Source: Geminicoccaceae bacterium (GTDB taxonomy: Bacteria > Pseudomonadota > Alphaproteobacteria > Geminicoccales > Geminicoccaceae). From it: a stretch of 64,000 nucleotides of DNA. The DNA lies in assembly GCA_028279345.1 (NCBI GenBank), contig JANQNY010000034.1, positions 22,590 through 86,589 of the forward strand, read 5' to 3'. Below the pieces are notes generated by a model that was given only the letters and a program-made list of their open reading frames with translations, had not been told where the DNA came from and ran no database searches. Made by a program: the position numbers and the translations under genes. This document shows, one piece after another, positions 43,724-52,728 of the stretch (position 1 is its first letter; each line of letters begins with the position of its first letter).

Positions 43724-43724
43724 G

Positions 43725-43934
43725 GTGGCACTCGCAGCCGCTTTCTTCATCGCCTCGCCCGCGGTCGCCGACGCAGAACGCATCGCGCGTGCGGTTCTCG
43801 CCGAGAAGATCGGGGCCCTTTGTGCCGATGCCGCCTCTGAGGTCTGCGCATAGACCGTTTTCTTGTTCGCCCACCGGAACCAGAACAAGACGTTGATGTT
43901 GAAGGAACTGGCCGAACCGTTTCTGAACTGGAGC
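43725..43934 (+). pseudogene. Decayed EF-hand protein gene (paralogue of the gene at 48574)
   Basis: Directly after the mutS stop, the frame from GTG 43725 reads a signal-like VALAAAFFIASPAVADAERI and then ALCADAASEVCA before TAG at 43851. Past the stop, the same frame gives TVFLFAHRNQNKTLMLKELA. The intact gene at 48574 has PAIANEERIAR, LCAQAASEVCAETAF and DENQDEALTLEELTEL at the same places. So Glu became a stop, and the calcium-loop Asp residues have been lost. The DNA around both starts is nearly identical (GAGGACGAGCNGTGAGGTGG), showing common descent. Confidence 0.8.
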
Positions 43935-44113
43935 AGTGCGTCACTTACGCATGGCGCAATGCTCGGCTCGCGACGAGACCATCGGCCCGCGCAGCAAGAG
44001 TATGACCATCACTATGGCGATGGCCGTTGCCCTTGCCCTCTGAGCACTCAAGCCTTCCCGGTAGCTGGGCGGCGGTGCGTATGGTCGAACGTACCCGAGA
44101 CCATCGGCGGGCC

Positions 44114-45910
44114 CTAGGCAACGGCCTCGTGCAGTGCGCGGAAGGTCGCATTGGCCGCCATCAAATCATCGTAGCGACCACTATCGGCAATGCGGCCCTT
44201 GTCGAGCAGGTAAATCGCATCGCAGCGCCGCACCGTGGTTAGCCGGTGAGCGACGAGGATGATCGTTTTCTGACGCCCCAAGGCCCGCACCGCTTCCATC
44301 ACCGCCTTCTCGGTGAGGTTGTCCAGAGCGCTCGTGGCCTCGTCGAAGACTAGCACGTCGGGATCGCGGTAGAGCGCGCGAGCGATGGCGAGGCGCTGCC
44401 CCTGCCCACCCGAAAGGCGTGCGCCGCGCTCGCCGACGAGCGTGTCGTAGCCCTGGGGTAGACTGGTCACGAAGTCGTGCAGGTTGGCCACGCGTGCCGC
44501 CCGCTCGACGGCGACGTAGTCGACGCGGTCGTGCGGAACGCCGAGCGCGATGTTGGCGGCGATCGTGTCGTCGAGGTGAAAGAACGATTGGGGCACATAG
44601 CCCACGGACCGCTGCCAGCCGCGGACGTTGTCACGGTTGATGGGGACGTCATCGACCCGCATGGTGCCGCTGTCGGGCTCCAACAAGCCCAAGATGACGT
44701 CGATCACGGTGGTTTTTCCGGCCCCCGTTGGCCCAACGATGCCCACCGTGGTGTTCGCCTCGATCCGGAGCGTCAGGCCATCCAACGCCGGTTGAGCCGC
44801 CTCTGGGAACGTATAGCGGATGTTGTGGAGCTCCAGGGCGTGGCGCAGGGTGATTGGCGGACCGTTGTCGTTTGGCAGGTCGACCTCTGGCATCTCTACC
44901 GTGAGCGCAGCGTGGAGCGCGTCCAAGTTCGGCTTATCGGCGCGAACGATGGCAAGGGCGGTGTAGAGCTTCTGCAGCACGGGCGCGAGCTTGATGCCAG
45001 CGACCGCGTAGACCGCCAAGAGGGGTAGAGCCGCCGTAAGGTTGGCATTGCCGAACGCAAGGACCCATAGCACGAGACCGAGCATGCTACCGAACACGAG
45101 GCCCTCGAGGGCGTGCCGAGGCGTTTCGCTCAGGAGCGCCGTCCGGGCGCGGGCGTCGGACAAGTCGAGCACGGCTGCCTTGAAACGCCCCAGATAGCTG
45201 GGCTCAAGGTGCAAGAGCTTCGCTTGCTTGATGCCACCGAAGGCTTCGTGAGCGATGGCGAAGCGGGCGGCGTTACTCCGCTGGCGCTCCCTACCTAGTT
45301 TCACCAGAGTTCGCCGGACGGAGAACACGACGATCGCGTAGGCCCCCGCCATGACCCCGCCGATCACCAGTGCGGCGCCAAGGTTCACGATCATCAGCAT
45401 GCCGACGAGCACAATGGCAACGGCAGCATAGGCGATGAGGCGCATACCGGACACGACCGAGGTGCGTACGGTCTCATCGACTTCGGACAGCACCGTGCCG
45501 CATAGCTTCGCCGAGTGATGGCCGAGGAACCAGGCGTATTGCTGCGCCAGAAAGCGCCGCATGAGCTTGGTACCGAGGCTCGCCGCGCGGAGATGCGCGA
45601 AGCGGGTCAGCGCGTAGAAGGTGATCGCCCGGAACGCCACACTGGCCATGTAGATCGCGAAGATGCCGATACCGAGCGTGATCAGAAAGGCGTTCTTCGA
45701 GGTCGCGCCCGACAGCTCGTATGCCCTGCTCAACAGCGCGGAGCGGTCGATGACACTCGGATCAGAAGCGATCGCGATGAACGGCAAGACCGAGAGAACG
45801 CCCACCGCTTCGACCACGCCAAGGACGAGGCTCATCACCACCAATAGACAGAATTGGCGCCGTTCGCGGCGTTCCAGCAGCGCGAAGATCTTCCGATAGC
45901 TCTCCAACAT
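44114..45910 (-). CDS. ABC transporter ATP-binding protein/permease, PglK/MsbA-like exporter
   Basis: A 598-residue half-transporter with an N-terminal membrane domain (to about residue 330) fused to an ATPase. ATPase motifs are IVGPTGAGKTTVIDVILGLL, ARLSGGQGQRLAIARALYRD, LVFDEATSALD and VAHRLTT. The membrane part begins with a soluble helix (MLESYRKIFALLERRERR), then LSVLPFIAIASDPSVIDRS, an arrangement recalling the PglK lipid-linked oligosaccharide flippase. The start is ATG 45910, one base after the stop of the ATP-grasp-like gene, so the two are an operon. It most likely exports or flips the product of the neighbouring ligases. Confidence 0.88.
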   Translation of the reverse strand: MLESYRKIFALLERRERRQFCLLVVMSLVLGVVEAVGVLSVLPFIAIASDPSVIDRSALLSRAYELSGATSKNAFLITLGIGIFAIYMASVAFRAITFYALTRFAHLRAASLGTKLMRRFLAQQYAWFLGHHSAKLCGTVLSEVDETVRTSVVSGMRLIAYAAVAIVLVGMLMIVNLGAALVIGGVMAGAYAIVVFSVRRTLVKLGRERQRSNAARFAIAHEAFGGIKQAKLLHLEPSYLGRFKAAVLDLSDARARTALLSETPRHALEGLVFGSMLGLVLWVLAFGNANLTAALPLLAVYAVAGIKLAPVLQKLYTALAIVRADKPNLDALHAALTVEMPEVDLPNDNGPPITLRHALELHNIRYTFPEAAQPALDGLTLRIEANTTVGIVGPTGAGKTTVIDVILGLLEPDSGTMRVDDVPINRDNVRGWQRSVGYVPQSFFHLDDTIAANIALGVPHDRVDYVAVERAARVANLHDFVTSLPQGYDTLVGERGARLSGGQGQRLAIARALYRDPDVLVFDEATSALDNLTEKAVMEAVRALGRQKTIILVAHRLTTVRRCDAIYLLDKGRIADSGRYDDLMAANATFRALHEAVA

Positions 45911-45911
45911 G

Positions 45912-46907
45912 TCACTGCCCTCGGCGCGCAGGCACTGCAGGCGCACCTCGCCCGCGACTGCTTGCCGACGGTTGGTGAGCGGCGCTGTCGGGCATCGACT
46001 GCCGTTGACGCAGGATGCGATAGAACGCGTCGGCCCGACGCCGCAGCTGACGAAATCGCTCCAGCGTAAAACTTCGCTCTTGAGACATGAAACTCGGGGT
46101 CTTGTTCGCGTCCAAGATGTAAATGCGATTCTCGACCATGTCCGGCAGCACGTCGAGTTCGCCGAATTCCAGACCGATCAGCTCGCAAAAGCGCAGGATG
46201 CTCGCATGCTCGTCGGCTGTGAACACCGCATGCGCCGGTTCGGCCGTCCAGCCTTGGCCCCCGCCCGAGCCGCGCCCCTTGAGCCTTTGCGGAGCGCCGC
46301 GGAATTGGACGATGACGTCGACGATCTCGTTGCCGACGACGAGCACGCGATACTCCTTGACCGTGTTCGCGTCGACCGCGTTGTCGACGAGTTTCTGATA
46401 GATATGGTCGGTTCGCACCTCCGCGGGTGCGATGGGGCAGTCGACGAAGGCGCCGCCTTCTTGGCTGTTAAGTTCGGGTTTCATGACGGCGCGGCCTTGG
46501 AAAACCGTCGGGTCGAGCTTGGTGCAGTAGCCGAACACGGTCTGATGAACGTCGTCCACGTGCGACTTGCTGATATCGCGACAGCGTCCGTTTAGCAGTC
46601 CAGCCGGCGCGTCCGGGTCCCAAGTCGCATCTACGTGACGAATTCGCGCCAAAGGCGGTCGACGACGGCGCTCGGACTGCTCGGTATCGAGGACATCCAG
46701 ACCAGCCACTTTTGCCAGTTTCCACAGCCCGTAGCTTGAAATCAACGGTGTCGGCGAGACCACGATGTGATCACGTACCCAGAGGCGCTTCGTCAAATAG
46801 AGCGCGTAGATGGAAATGATGCCGAGCACCTTGCGGGGGCGCCGCCACGCCTTCATCAGCCTGGCGAAGGGCGACGCACCGGGCGAGGGGGGCGCAAGCG
46901 GGGACAT
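45912..46907 (-). CDS. ATP-grasp-like hypothetical protein, first gene of an exporter operon
   Basis: A 331-residue protein without a named family. ATG 46907 follows GGAGAG. Its features suggest an ATP-grasp fold: CRDISKSHVDDVHQTVFGYC, a probable nucleotide-binding FQGRAVMKPELNSQEGGAFV, IYQKLVDN with EYRVLVVGNEIVDV, and the metal-site-like end LEFGELDVLPDMVENRIYIL followed by DANKTPS (Glu, Asp and Asn in ligand positions). The N terminus is basic with a hydrophobic stretch (LGIISIYALYLTKRLW), perhaps membrane-associated. A second ATP-grasp gene diverges from it. Substrate unknown. Confidence 0.65.
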   Translation of the reverse strand: MSPLAPPSPGASPFARLMKAWRRPRKVLGIISIYALYLTKRLWVRDHIVVSPTPLISSYGLWKLAKVAGLDVLDTEQSERRRRPPLARIRHVDATWDPDAPAGLLNGRCRDISKSHVDDVHQTVFGYCTKLDPTVFQGRAVMKPELNSQEGGAFVDCPIAPAEVRTDHIYQKLVDNAVDANTVKEYRVLVVGNEIVDVIVQFRGAPQRLKGRGSGGGQGWTAEPAHAVFTADEHASILRFCELIGLEFGELDVLPDMVENRIYILDANKTPSFMSQERSFTLERFRQLRRRADAFYRILRQRQSMPDSAAHQPSASSRGRGAPAVPARRGQ

Positions 46908-47188
46908 CAAAGGTCTCTCCAAGTCAATGTGTGGGGCATCCGCGGCCCACGTGCGATGCGAGGCGTGCGGGTTGACCGCCCGCTCGCCACGCCGCGTGAA
47001 GCATACTCGGCAACGCGCTGCGTCAAGCCGATGCGCTGTCGTCGGTGCAGCCTCTAGTACAACCGATCTTCGAAAAATCTGCACGCGGAATATTTTAATT
47101 CCCAACACGTCTTTGTTGCCGTGTGGCTTGCGCCCTTTGTTCATTGATATCGTGTCACAATGGCTGCGGGCTTTAAGAGATATAGGCG

Positions 47189-48076
47189 ATGCTTCTTTGG
47201 GTGGTGCTTCCCGACGATAAGCTGACGGATGACCGGACCTATCTGCTCGGGCACTTGAAGGCCGTCTTCGACGAGGTCGTCGTGACCCGCGCCGCGCGGA
47301 CAGCTGACGCGGCGGTGGCTCCGCCGGTCCGTCCGGACGTGATCTTGAATCTTGTCTCTGCGCGCAGCCGCGCGCTGCTCGACGACATCGACGCCAAGGC
47401 CCGCGCCTACGGTGTGCCGGTATCGCCGCCGGCGGAAGGTTCATGGCGCACCGAGGATAAGCGGACCTACCTGGACAACTTCGCCGACGTCAGCCCGAAG
47501 ACGGTCGTCGGCAGGACGCTTAACGATGTGCAAGCTGCGCTTCACGCGTTCGGTGACATCGTGATCAAGGACCCGTTCGGCGACCGCGGCACCGCCGTGG
47601 AGCGCATTCGCTGTGAGACCGAGCTGTCGATCGCCGAGACGATGCTGGCGAGCACGCTCTGCGACACGCACGAGGTGGTCATTCAGCCCTACCTGTCGGG
47701 CTTCGCCAAGGGCGACAAGCGCGTCGTCGTCCAGCGCATGCCGGACAACAGCTTCAGGATCATCGCCTATTTCTACCGCAAGCCGCCGCCGGGCGGGTGG
47801 AAAAGCAACATCCGCAGCGGCGGCATCTCGCTGCCGACGGAGCTCACCGACGACGAGGCCGCCTTCGCCCTTTCACTGGCGCCACGCGCCGGGATCGATA
47901 ATGTCGGCCTTGATATCGCCGAGCACGAAGGCCGTCTCTACTACATTGAGCACAATCAGGGCTACGGTGGGATCATCGACTTCGACCTGCACTGGAATAA
48001 GCAGCACGTGAAGTACTGCGCTCAGTTCCTGCTGCACATTGCCCGACACGGTCGCCCTGACGATCCGCGGCGCTAG
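47189..48076 (+). CDS. ATP-grasp domain protein (glutathione-synthetase-like ligase)
   Basis: A 295-residue protein resembling GshB/RimK-type ATP-grasp ligases. A short N-terminal domain (MLLWVVLPDDKLTDDRTYLL) precedes the fold. The ATP-binding lysine is in GDIVIKDPFGDRGTAVERIR, the central strand in EVVIQPYLSGFAKGDKRVVV, and the metal-binding end in NVGLDIAEHEGRLYYIEHNQ with GYGGIIDFD. The segment YFYRKPPPGGWKSNIRSGGI is family-like. It should join a carboxylate to an amine using ATP. A 281-base, locally A/T-rich gap separates it from the divergent ATP-grasp/ABC operon and probably holds both promoters. Confidence 0.8.
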   Translation: MLLWVVLPDDKLTDDRTYLLGHLKAVFDEVVVTRAARTADAAVAPPVRPDVILNLVSARSRALLDDIDAKARAYGVPVSPPAEGSWRTEDKRTYLDNFADVSPKTVVGRTLNDVQAALHAFGDIVIKDPFGDRGTAVERIRCETELSIAETMLASTLCDTHEVVIQPYLSGFAKGDKRVVVQRMPDNSFRIIAYFYRKPPPGGWKSNIRSGGISLPTELTDDEAAFALSLAPRAGIDNVGLDIAEHEGRLYYIEHNQGYGGIIDFDLHWNKQHVKYCAQFLLHIARHGRPDDPRR

Positions 48077-48239
48077 GCGCCCGTTGATCTTGGTTCCATG
48101 CACACGAGCCAATGACCGTCACAACAACGGAGGCTGAACGCCGGCCGCGCCTGAAGGGTTCTCCATCGGGGGAGCCCCATCTCCTGACTTGCGGATGTGG
48201 TTGGTTCACGCTGCCGGCGCGCGGGCGTCGCGGAACTGA

Positions 48240-48458
48240 ACCTACGCGTCGCCAGAGTTCGTAGACGGTTCATTTTTTTTGGCGAGGCCGAGTGAGGCCC
48301 TGAGTTTGGTCGCGACCTGCCAGTACGGGTTCGGATTCGGCGGGTAGTGCCAGAACAAGGGTGGCGCCACCGCCCTCGACGGCGCGGCGAAGGGCGTAGG
48401 TCTAGCGGAAACCGAGGTTGTCGAGCACGACGATGTCAACTGGCTGGAGGGTGGGGGT
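48240..48458 (-). pseudogene. IS630-family transposase relic (C-terminal part)
   Basis: On the minus strand, PTLQPVDIVVLDNLGF matches the second catalytic-Asp region of IS630 transposases. A stop follows, and then in another frame LFWHYPPNPNPYWQVATKLR with ASLGLAKK, the decayed counterpart of the usual PPYSPDLNPIEQVFAKLK. At least one stop and one frameshift separate the parts, and the N-terminal two thirds are absent. It ends exactly where a mutS-derived fragment on the other strand begins. No terminal inverted repeats could be recognised. Confidence 0.7.
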
Positions 48459-48573
48459 AACGACCTGCCTAGGGCGGAGCTTGAGATGCTCGATCCTGGC
48501 GCGATGGCGCTCGGAGACGCGCTTGAAACGATCTACGAGTGAGGGATTTGGCTTTCCAAGCGGAGGACGAGCC
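48459..48573 (+). pseudogene. Duplicated and decayed 3' end of mutS
   Basis: The frame reads NDLPRAELEMLDPGAMALGD and then ALETIYE before TGA at 48540. The intact mutS C terminus (from 43604) reads AADLLRAELDMLDPDAMAPK, DALEALY at the same spacing. Nucleotide similarity continues past the stop through the old mutS end (GAGGACGAGC) into the start of the EF-hand gene at 48574. The block therefore carries the mutS-tail/EF-hand junction, with one small indel. Confidence 0.8.
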
Positions 48574-49068
48574 GTGAGGTGGACCGTGGTTCTCGCCGCG
48601 TTGATGGTCTCCCCGGCGATCGCAAACGAGGAGCGCATCGCGCGTTTCGCGTTTCTCGCGGAGACCGTGGGCCCGCTCTGTGCGCAGGCCGCGTCTGAGG
48701 TCTGCGCGGAGACGGCCTTCGTGCTCGTCGACGAAAACCAGGACGAGGCGCTCACGCTCGAGGAGCTGACCGAGCTGCGCAACGATCTCGCGCTGTGGCT
48801 GAACGCAGACGAGACCAGCTTGACGTCTACGGAGGCGAACACCATCACGCTCGCGCTCTGGATCATCGACACGATCGGGTTGGCGACGCTCTTCGAGAGC
48901 TACGACGCTGATGCTGACGACCGGCTCGACTTCGCCGAACTCACCGCCGACATCGAGCTGGACGAGCGCCCTCTCGGTGTCGTGGTGTTGGATTCCGACG
49001 CAATCGATTGGCCTTCCTTGCGCGAGCGCCTGGGCGTGCTCACGCAAGCCCTGCCGCTGCCACAATAG
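48574..49068 (+). CDS. Exported EF-hand domain protein
   Basis: A 164-residue predicted periplasmic protein starting at GTG 48574, with GGAGGACG upstream. A short signal peptide (WTVVLAALMVSPAIA) is followed by two calcium-binding loops: DENQDEALTLEEL near residue 56 and DADADDRLDFAEL near residue 115. Two cysteines (PLCAQAASEVCAE) may form a disulfide. The function is unknown; paired EF-hands imply calcium sensing or buffering. It is the intact member of a duplicated pair whose other copy, after mutS, is decayed. The ancestral junction made its GTG overlap the mutS stop (GTGA). Confidence 0.75.
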   Translation: MRWTVVLAALMVSPAIANEERIARFAFLAETVGPLCAQAASEVCAETAFVLVDENQDEALTLEELTELRNDLALWLNADETSLTSTEANTITLALWIIDTIGLATLFESYDADADDRLDFAELTADIELDERPLGVVVLDSDAIDWPSLRERLGVLTQALPLPQ

Positions 49069-49207
49069 GCCTGAGTGAGAGCGTCCCGGTCGGCTGCGCA
49101 TGTTGAGGAGGCTCCCCGCGTCGCGCTGGCTTCGAGCATGCATAGTCGACTAGGCAACGGAGACGACGGCGTGTCGCGGGCTCGAACGCCTGACCGCGGG
49201 AGGCACC

Positions 49208-50704
49208 ATGCAACTCGTAGACCTGACGATCTCCGGTGCGTTGGAGCTGTTCGAGCGCGGTGAGCTGAGCGCGGCGGCTTTGTGCCAGGCCTGTCTCGAC
49301 CGGATCGCCGAGATTGATCGCGCGGGGCCGACGCTGAGATCGGTCTTGGAAGAGAACCCCGATGCGCTTGCAGCAGCAGAAGCGTGTGACCGCGCACGCG
49401 AGCGAGGCGAACCTCTGCCGCCGCTGAACGGCATTCCGATACTGGTGAAGGACAGCATCGACACGGCGGATCGGACCATGACGACGGCCGGGTCGCTGGC
49501 CATGCTGGGCAATCGCGCGCCGCGCGACGCCACGGTGGTCGAGCGGCTGCGCAAGGCGGGCGCCGTCATCCTCGGCAAAGCCAACATGACGGAGTGGAGC
49601 TACATGCGCTCCGCGCGCACGTGCAGCGGCTGGAGCAGTCGTGGCGGGCAGATCCGCAACCCACATGTGCTCGACCGGACACCCTCGGGCTCCAGCGGCG
49701 GTTCCGCGGTCGCCGTCGCCGCGGGTCTTTGCATGGGTGCTCTGGGCGCGGAGGTCGACGGCTCGATCGTCAGGCCCGTGTCCGCAAACGGGGTGGTCGG
49801 TATCAAGCCGACGGTGGGTCTTGTCAGCCGGACCGGCGTGATGCCGGTCGCCGAGCCCCAGGACACGGCCGGGCCCATCGCACGAACGGTCGCCGACGTA
49901 GCACGCCTCCTGACCGTGCTCGCGGGTCCTGACCCGGACGATCCCGCAACGCTGGTCGGAGACGCTCCGCAAGCTCCCGACTTCAGGGCATTTCTCGATC
50001 CCGATGCCCTGCGCGGCGCCCGCTTGGGTGTCGCGCGCGACCTCATGGGCACCCACGAAGGGGTCGATGGCGTCATCGACGCGGCCATCGACGTCTTGCG
50101 CGAGCTGGGTGCCGAGATCGTCGACCCGGCGATCGGTGCGTGGACACCGTTCTTCGGCGAAGCCGAGACGGAGCTCTGTCTGTACGGCTTCAAGAACGGC
50201 ATCGACCGCTATCTCGCAGCCCATCCCTCCTCACCGATGAAGAGCCTTGCGGATGTCATCGCCTTCAATCGAGCCAACGCCGATCGGGTCATGTCCTATT
50301 TCCCGCAGGATCTGTTCGAGCGTGCGGTGGCCAAGGGCGGCTTGGACGAGGCGGCATACCTGAAAGCGAAGGAGGAATGCCGGCGCATGTCACGAACGGA
50401 TGGCATCGACAAGGTGCTCGGCGCCCACAACCTCGATGCCCTGATCGCGCCGACCGATGGCACGCCGCCTTGGGTCATCGATCCGCTAGTGGGCGATCAC
50501 ATCGTCGGTGGCTGCTCCGCCCCGCCGGCGATGGCCGGTTATCCGCACGTGAGCGTCCCGGCTGGCACGTGCCACGACCTCCCGGTTGCCCTCTCGTTCT
50601 TCGGCAAGGCGTGGCAGGACGGGAAGCTCCTGGGCTACGCGTTCGCGTTTGAGCAGGCGACCCAAGCGCGCCGCGCGCCGGTCTTCAAGGCGACCGTGGC
50701 CTGA
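49208..50704 (+). CDS. Amidase, amidase-signature family
   Basis: A 498-residue Ser-cisSer-Lys hydrolase. The catalytic Lys lies in LNGIPILVKDSIDTADRTMT near residue 81. The glycine/serine loop RTPSGSSGGSAVAVAAGLCM and the nucleophile segment GAEVDGSIVRPVSANGVVG follow, then IKPTVGLVSRTGVMP. The length and the FGEAETELCLYGFKNGIDRY middle differ from GatA, and no gatB/gatC genes are adjacent, so it is probably a catabolic amidase rather than tRNA amidotransferase. ATG 49208 has GGGAGG just upstream. Confidence 0.9.
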   Translation: MQLVDLTISGALELFERGELSAAALCQACLDRIAEIDRAGPTLRSVLEENPDALAAAEACDRARERGEPLPPLNGIPILVKDSIDTADRTMTTAGSLAMLGNRAPRDATVVERLRKAGAVILGKANMTEWSYMRSARTCSGWSSRGGQIRNPHVLDRTPSGSSGGSAVAVAAGLCMGALGAEVDGSIVRPVSANGVVGIKPTVGLVSRTGVMPVAEPQDTAGPIARTVADVARLLTVLAGPDPDDPATLVGDAPQAPDFRAFLDPDALRGARLGVARDLMGTHEGVDGVIDAAIDVLRELGAEIVDPAIGAWTPFFGEAETELCLYGFKNGIDRYLAAHPSSPMKSLADVIAFNRANADRVMSYFPQDLFERAVAKGGLDEAAYLKAKEECRRMSRTDGIDKVLGAHNLDALIAPTDGTPPWVIDPLVGDHIVGGCSAPPAMAGYPHVSVPAGTCHDLPVALSFFGKAWQDGKLLGYAFAFEQATQARRAPVFKATVA

Positions 50705-50860
50705 AGCGCTCGACAGCCGTTGGCACGGCGCGCCCCGCCGGCCGCTCGAGATGACGCGGGTCACGGCACTGAGCTTACGTTGGCGCCAGCACCGAGCTGC
50801 GCGATGGGCCTAGGCCAGCGCCGTGCAGGTGGGCGGTTGAGACGAGGCCTTTGCTGCTGG

Positions 50861-51334
50861 TCAGTCCACGCCCGGCATGCGCGGCGGCACGGGCGCTGAC
50901 TGGACGATCGACGAGTTGGTGGCGCCAAACGGAACGATCCGGTCGATCACGGCTTCCATCTGGCCAACGTCGCGGACATGCGCGATGGCGACGAAGCAGT
51001 CATCGCCCGACACCCGGTCGCACTGCACGATCTGGGGCGTGTCTTGGATCGCCTTCACCATACTGCCCATCTCGCCCGGCAGCGGGCGCGCGCGGATCAT
51101 GACGGTGAGCGGATAGCCGAGCTTCGCCGGGTCGATCCGCACGGCATAGCCGGTGATGACACCTCGGTCCTCAAGCCGCCGTACGCGCTCGGCGATGCTG
51201 GGTGCCGACAGGCCGATGCGCCGCGCGAGCGCCGCGTGGGACAGGCGCGCGTCGTCCGACAGGGCGCGCAGGATGCGAGCATCGACCTCATCGAACCTAG
51301 CTGTTGGAGCTGCCTTTCTGTAGCGAATGCTCAT
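50861..51334 (-). CDS. Lrp/AsnC family transcriptional regulator
   Basis: A 157-residue regulator. The helix-turn-helix reads LSHAALARRIGLSAPSIAER within DARILRALSDDAR and VRRLEDRGVITGY. The C-terminal RAM/ligand domain covers YPLTVMIRARPLP and CDRVSGDDCFVAIAHVRDVG. ATG 51334 is preferred to an upstream ATG at 51367. It diverges from an EamA-type exporter about 90 bases away, the common arrangement for amino-acid-responsive control of an exporter. Confidence 0.92.
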   Translation of the reverse strand: MSIRYRKAAPTARFDEVDARILRALSDDARLSHAALARRIGLSAPSIAERVRRLEDRGVITGYAVRIDPAKLGYPLTVMIRARPLPGEMGSMVKAIQDTPQIVQCDRVSGDDCFVAIAHVRDVGQMEAVIDRIVPFGATNSSIVQSAPVPPRMPGVD

Positions 51335-51426
51335 TGCTTGCTTTGCCTCTGATTGTAGGCACATCATATCGATTCAGGCTGCGAACAGCCATTCGTTTTG
51401 GGTCGTTTGCTGACCATCATGCTGGC

Positions 51427-52353
51427 ATGGCTGATCACCCTGTGTCGGCGCACGCAGTGCCCTTGCTCACCCGGACGGCAGAGCGCGTTCCGCCGCGGTT
51501 GTGGTTCGGCGTTTCGGCGGTTTTCCACTATCTGGGCCCGTCCTTCGCGGTGCTCTTGTTTCCCGCGATCGGTGTGCTCGGCGTCGCATGGTTCCGCATC
51601 GCCTCGGCCGCCCTGATCTTCGCCCCGCTGACCAGGCCTTGGCGCACCTTCGCACGCGCCTCCACGCGCGAACGTCTCCTCCTCGTCGCGCTGGGCGCCT
51701 GCCTGGCGATGATGAACTCTGCCTTCTACCTCGCGCTCGACCGTCTGCCGATCGCGCTCGTTGCGGCGGTCGAGTTCGTCGGGACGATCGGCCTCGCACT
51801 CTGGGGGCTGCGCACCTGGCGGAACGGGCTGGCGTTCGCGCTGACCATCCTTGGGGTTGCGCTGCTGATCGACGTGCCGTGGCTCTTGGGCTTTGGCGAC
51901 GATGCAGCGTGGTCCGCCGACCCGATCGGGCTCCTTTGGGCCTTCCTCAACGGTGGGCTGTTCGTCCTCTACGTCGTGCTCGGCCACAAGATCGCCGAAG
52001 GCGGCGCGTCGGGTGGCGTGGAGCGACTAGGTGCCGCCATGACGGCGGCATTCCTGTTCGTGATCCCGCTCGGATTCGCCGAAGCGCTTAGCGCGTTCGG
52101 TTCGGCGCTTCTGGTGCTCGCCGGGATCGGGGTAGGCCTCTGCTCCTCGGTGATCCCTTACGTCTGCGATCAGCTCGCGATGTCGTGCCTGCCGCGCTCG
52201 AGCTTCGCGTTGCTGTTAGCGATCTTGCCGGCGACGGCCACCATCGTTGGCGTCATCGTCCTCCGTCAGATCCCAGGGTATCTCGACCTCGCAGGTGTGG
52301 CGCTGGTCATGCTGGGTGTCGCGATCCACCGGCCACGCACAGCACGTGCCTAG
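51427..52353 (+). CDS. EamA family transporter (RhtA-like, drug/metabolite superfamily)
   Basis: A 308-residue, ten-helix membrane protein with two EamA repeats. Features are VSAVFHYLGPSFAVLLFPAI, ALDRLPIALVAAVEFVGTIG, and PYVCDQLAMSCLPRSSFALL with the repeat-2 glycine-rich helix. It resembles RhtA/YdcZ-type threonine-homoserine exporters. ATG 51427 has no strong ribosome-binding site; another start up to 40 codons upstream is open but not conserved-looking. It is probably controlled by the divergent Lrp-type gene. Confidence 0.87.
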   Translation: MADHPVSAHAVPLLTRTAERVPPRLWFGVSAVFHYLGPSFAVLLFPAIGVLGVAWFRIASAALIFAPLTRPWRTFARASTRERLLLVALGACLAMMNSAFYLALDRLPIALVAAVEFVGTIGLALWGLRTWRNGLAFALTILGVALLIDVPWLLGFGDDAAWSADPIGLLWAFLNGGLFVLYVVLGHKIAEGGASGGVERLGAAMTAAFLFVIPLGFAEALSAFGSALLVLAGIGVGLCSSVIPYVCDQLAMSCLPRSSFALLLAILPATATIVGVIVLRQIPGYLDLAGVALVMLGVAIHRPRTARA

Positions 52354-52728
52354 CGCTCAGTCGGCGCCGGTTGGTGCGCCGGCGCCTGCAACGGCTGCAG
52401 CGCGAATGCGTCGGGGCTACGGATTCGGAACAGTCCGCGGACTTTGTCGCGGAGTGCGGTGAAGCCCGCTATGCGGACTCTCGGGACCTCCGGCCAGCGT
52501 CGGCTTTCGCGAAGGCGGCCATAAACCGTTGTTTTTGTGGTGACAGCAGAACTGCGGATCAACAAAGCGGCCAAAACCAGCAGAGCCCGATTCTCATTGC
52601 CCAGTCTTGGCGCCAGAACCGGATTGATCTTGCCCTGTTTGCGCTTAATGCGCGCGACGGACATGGGCGCGGCCTGCCCCCGCCGGTGAGGATACTGCAA
52701 ATCACCGCCGTATATAAGGTATCAAGAT
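52354..52728. other. Intergenic stretch with no recognisable gene
   Basis: Open frames exist on both strands, but none shows a family motif or ribosome-binding site. Composition shifts toward A/T near 52.7 kb, just where the CopD-like/DJ-1 cluster begins, so this may be the edge of an acquired segment or the remains of a lost gene. Confidence 0.5.

Noticed and set aside
46908..47444. N-terminal extension of the 331-residue ATP-grasp-like protein
   Set aside because: The extra 179 codons are basic, low-complexity sequence overlapping the divergent gene and promoter gap; ATG 46907 has a good ribosome-binding site.
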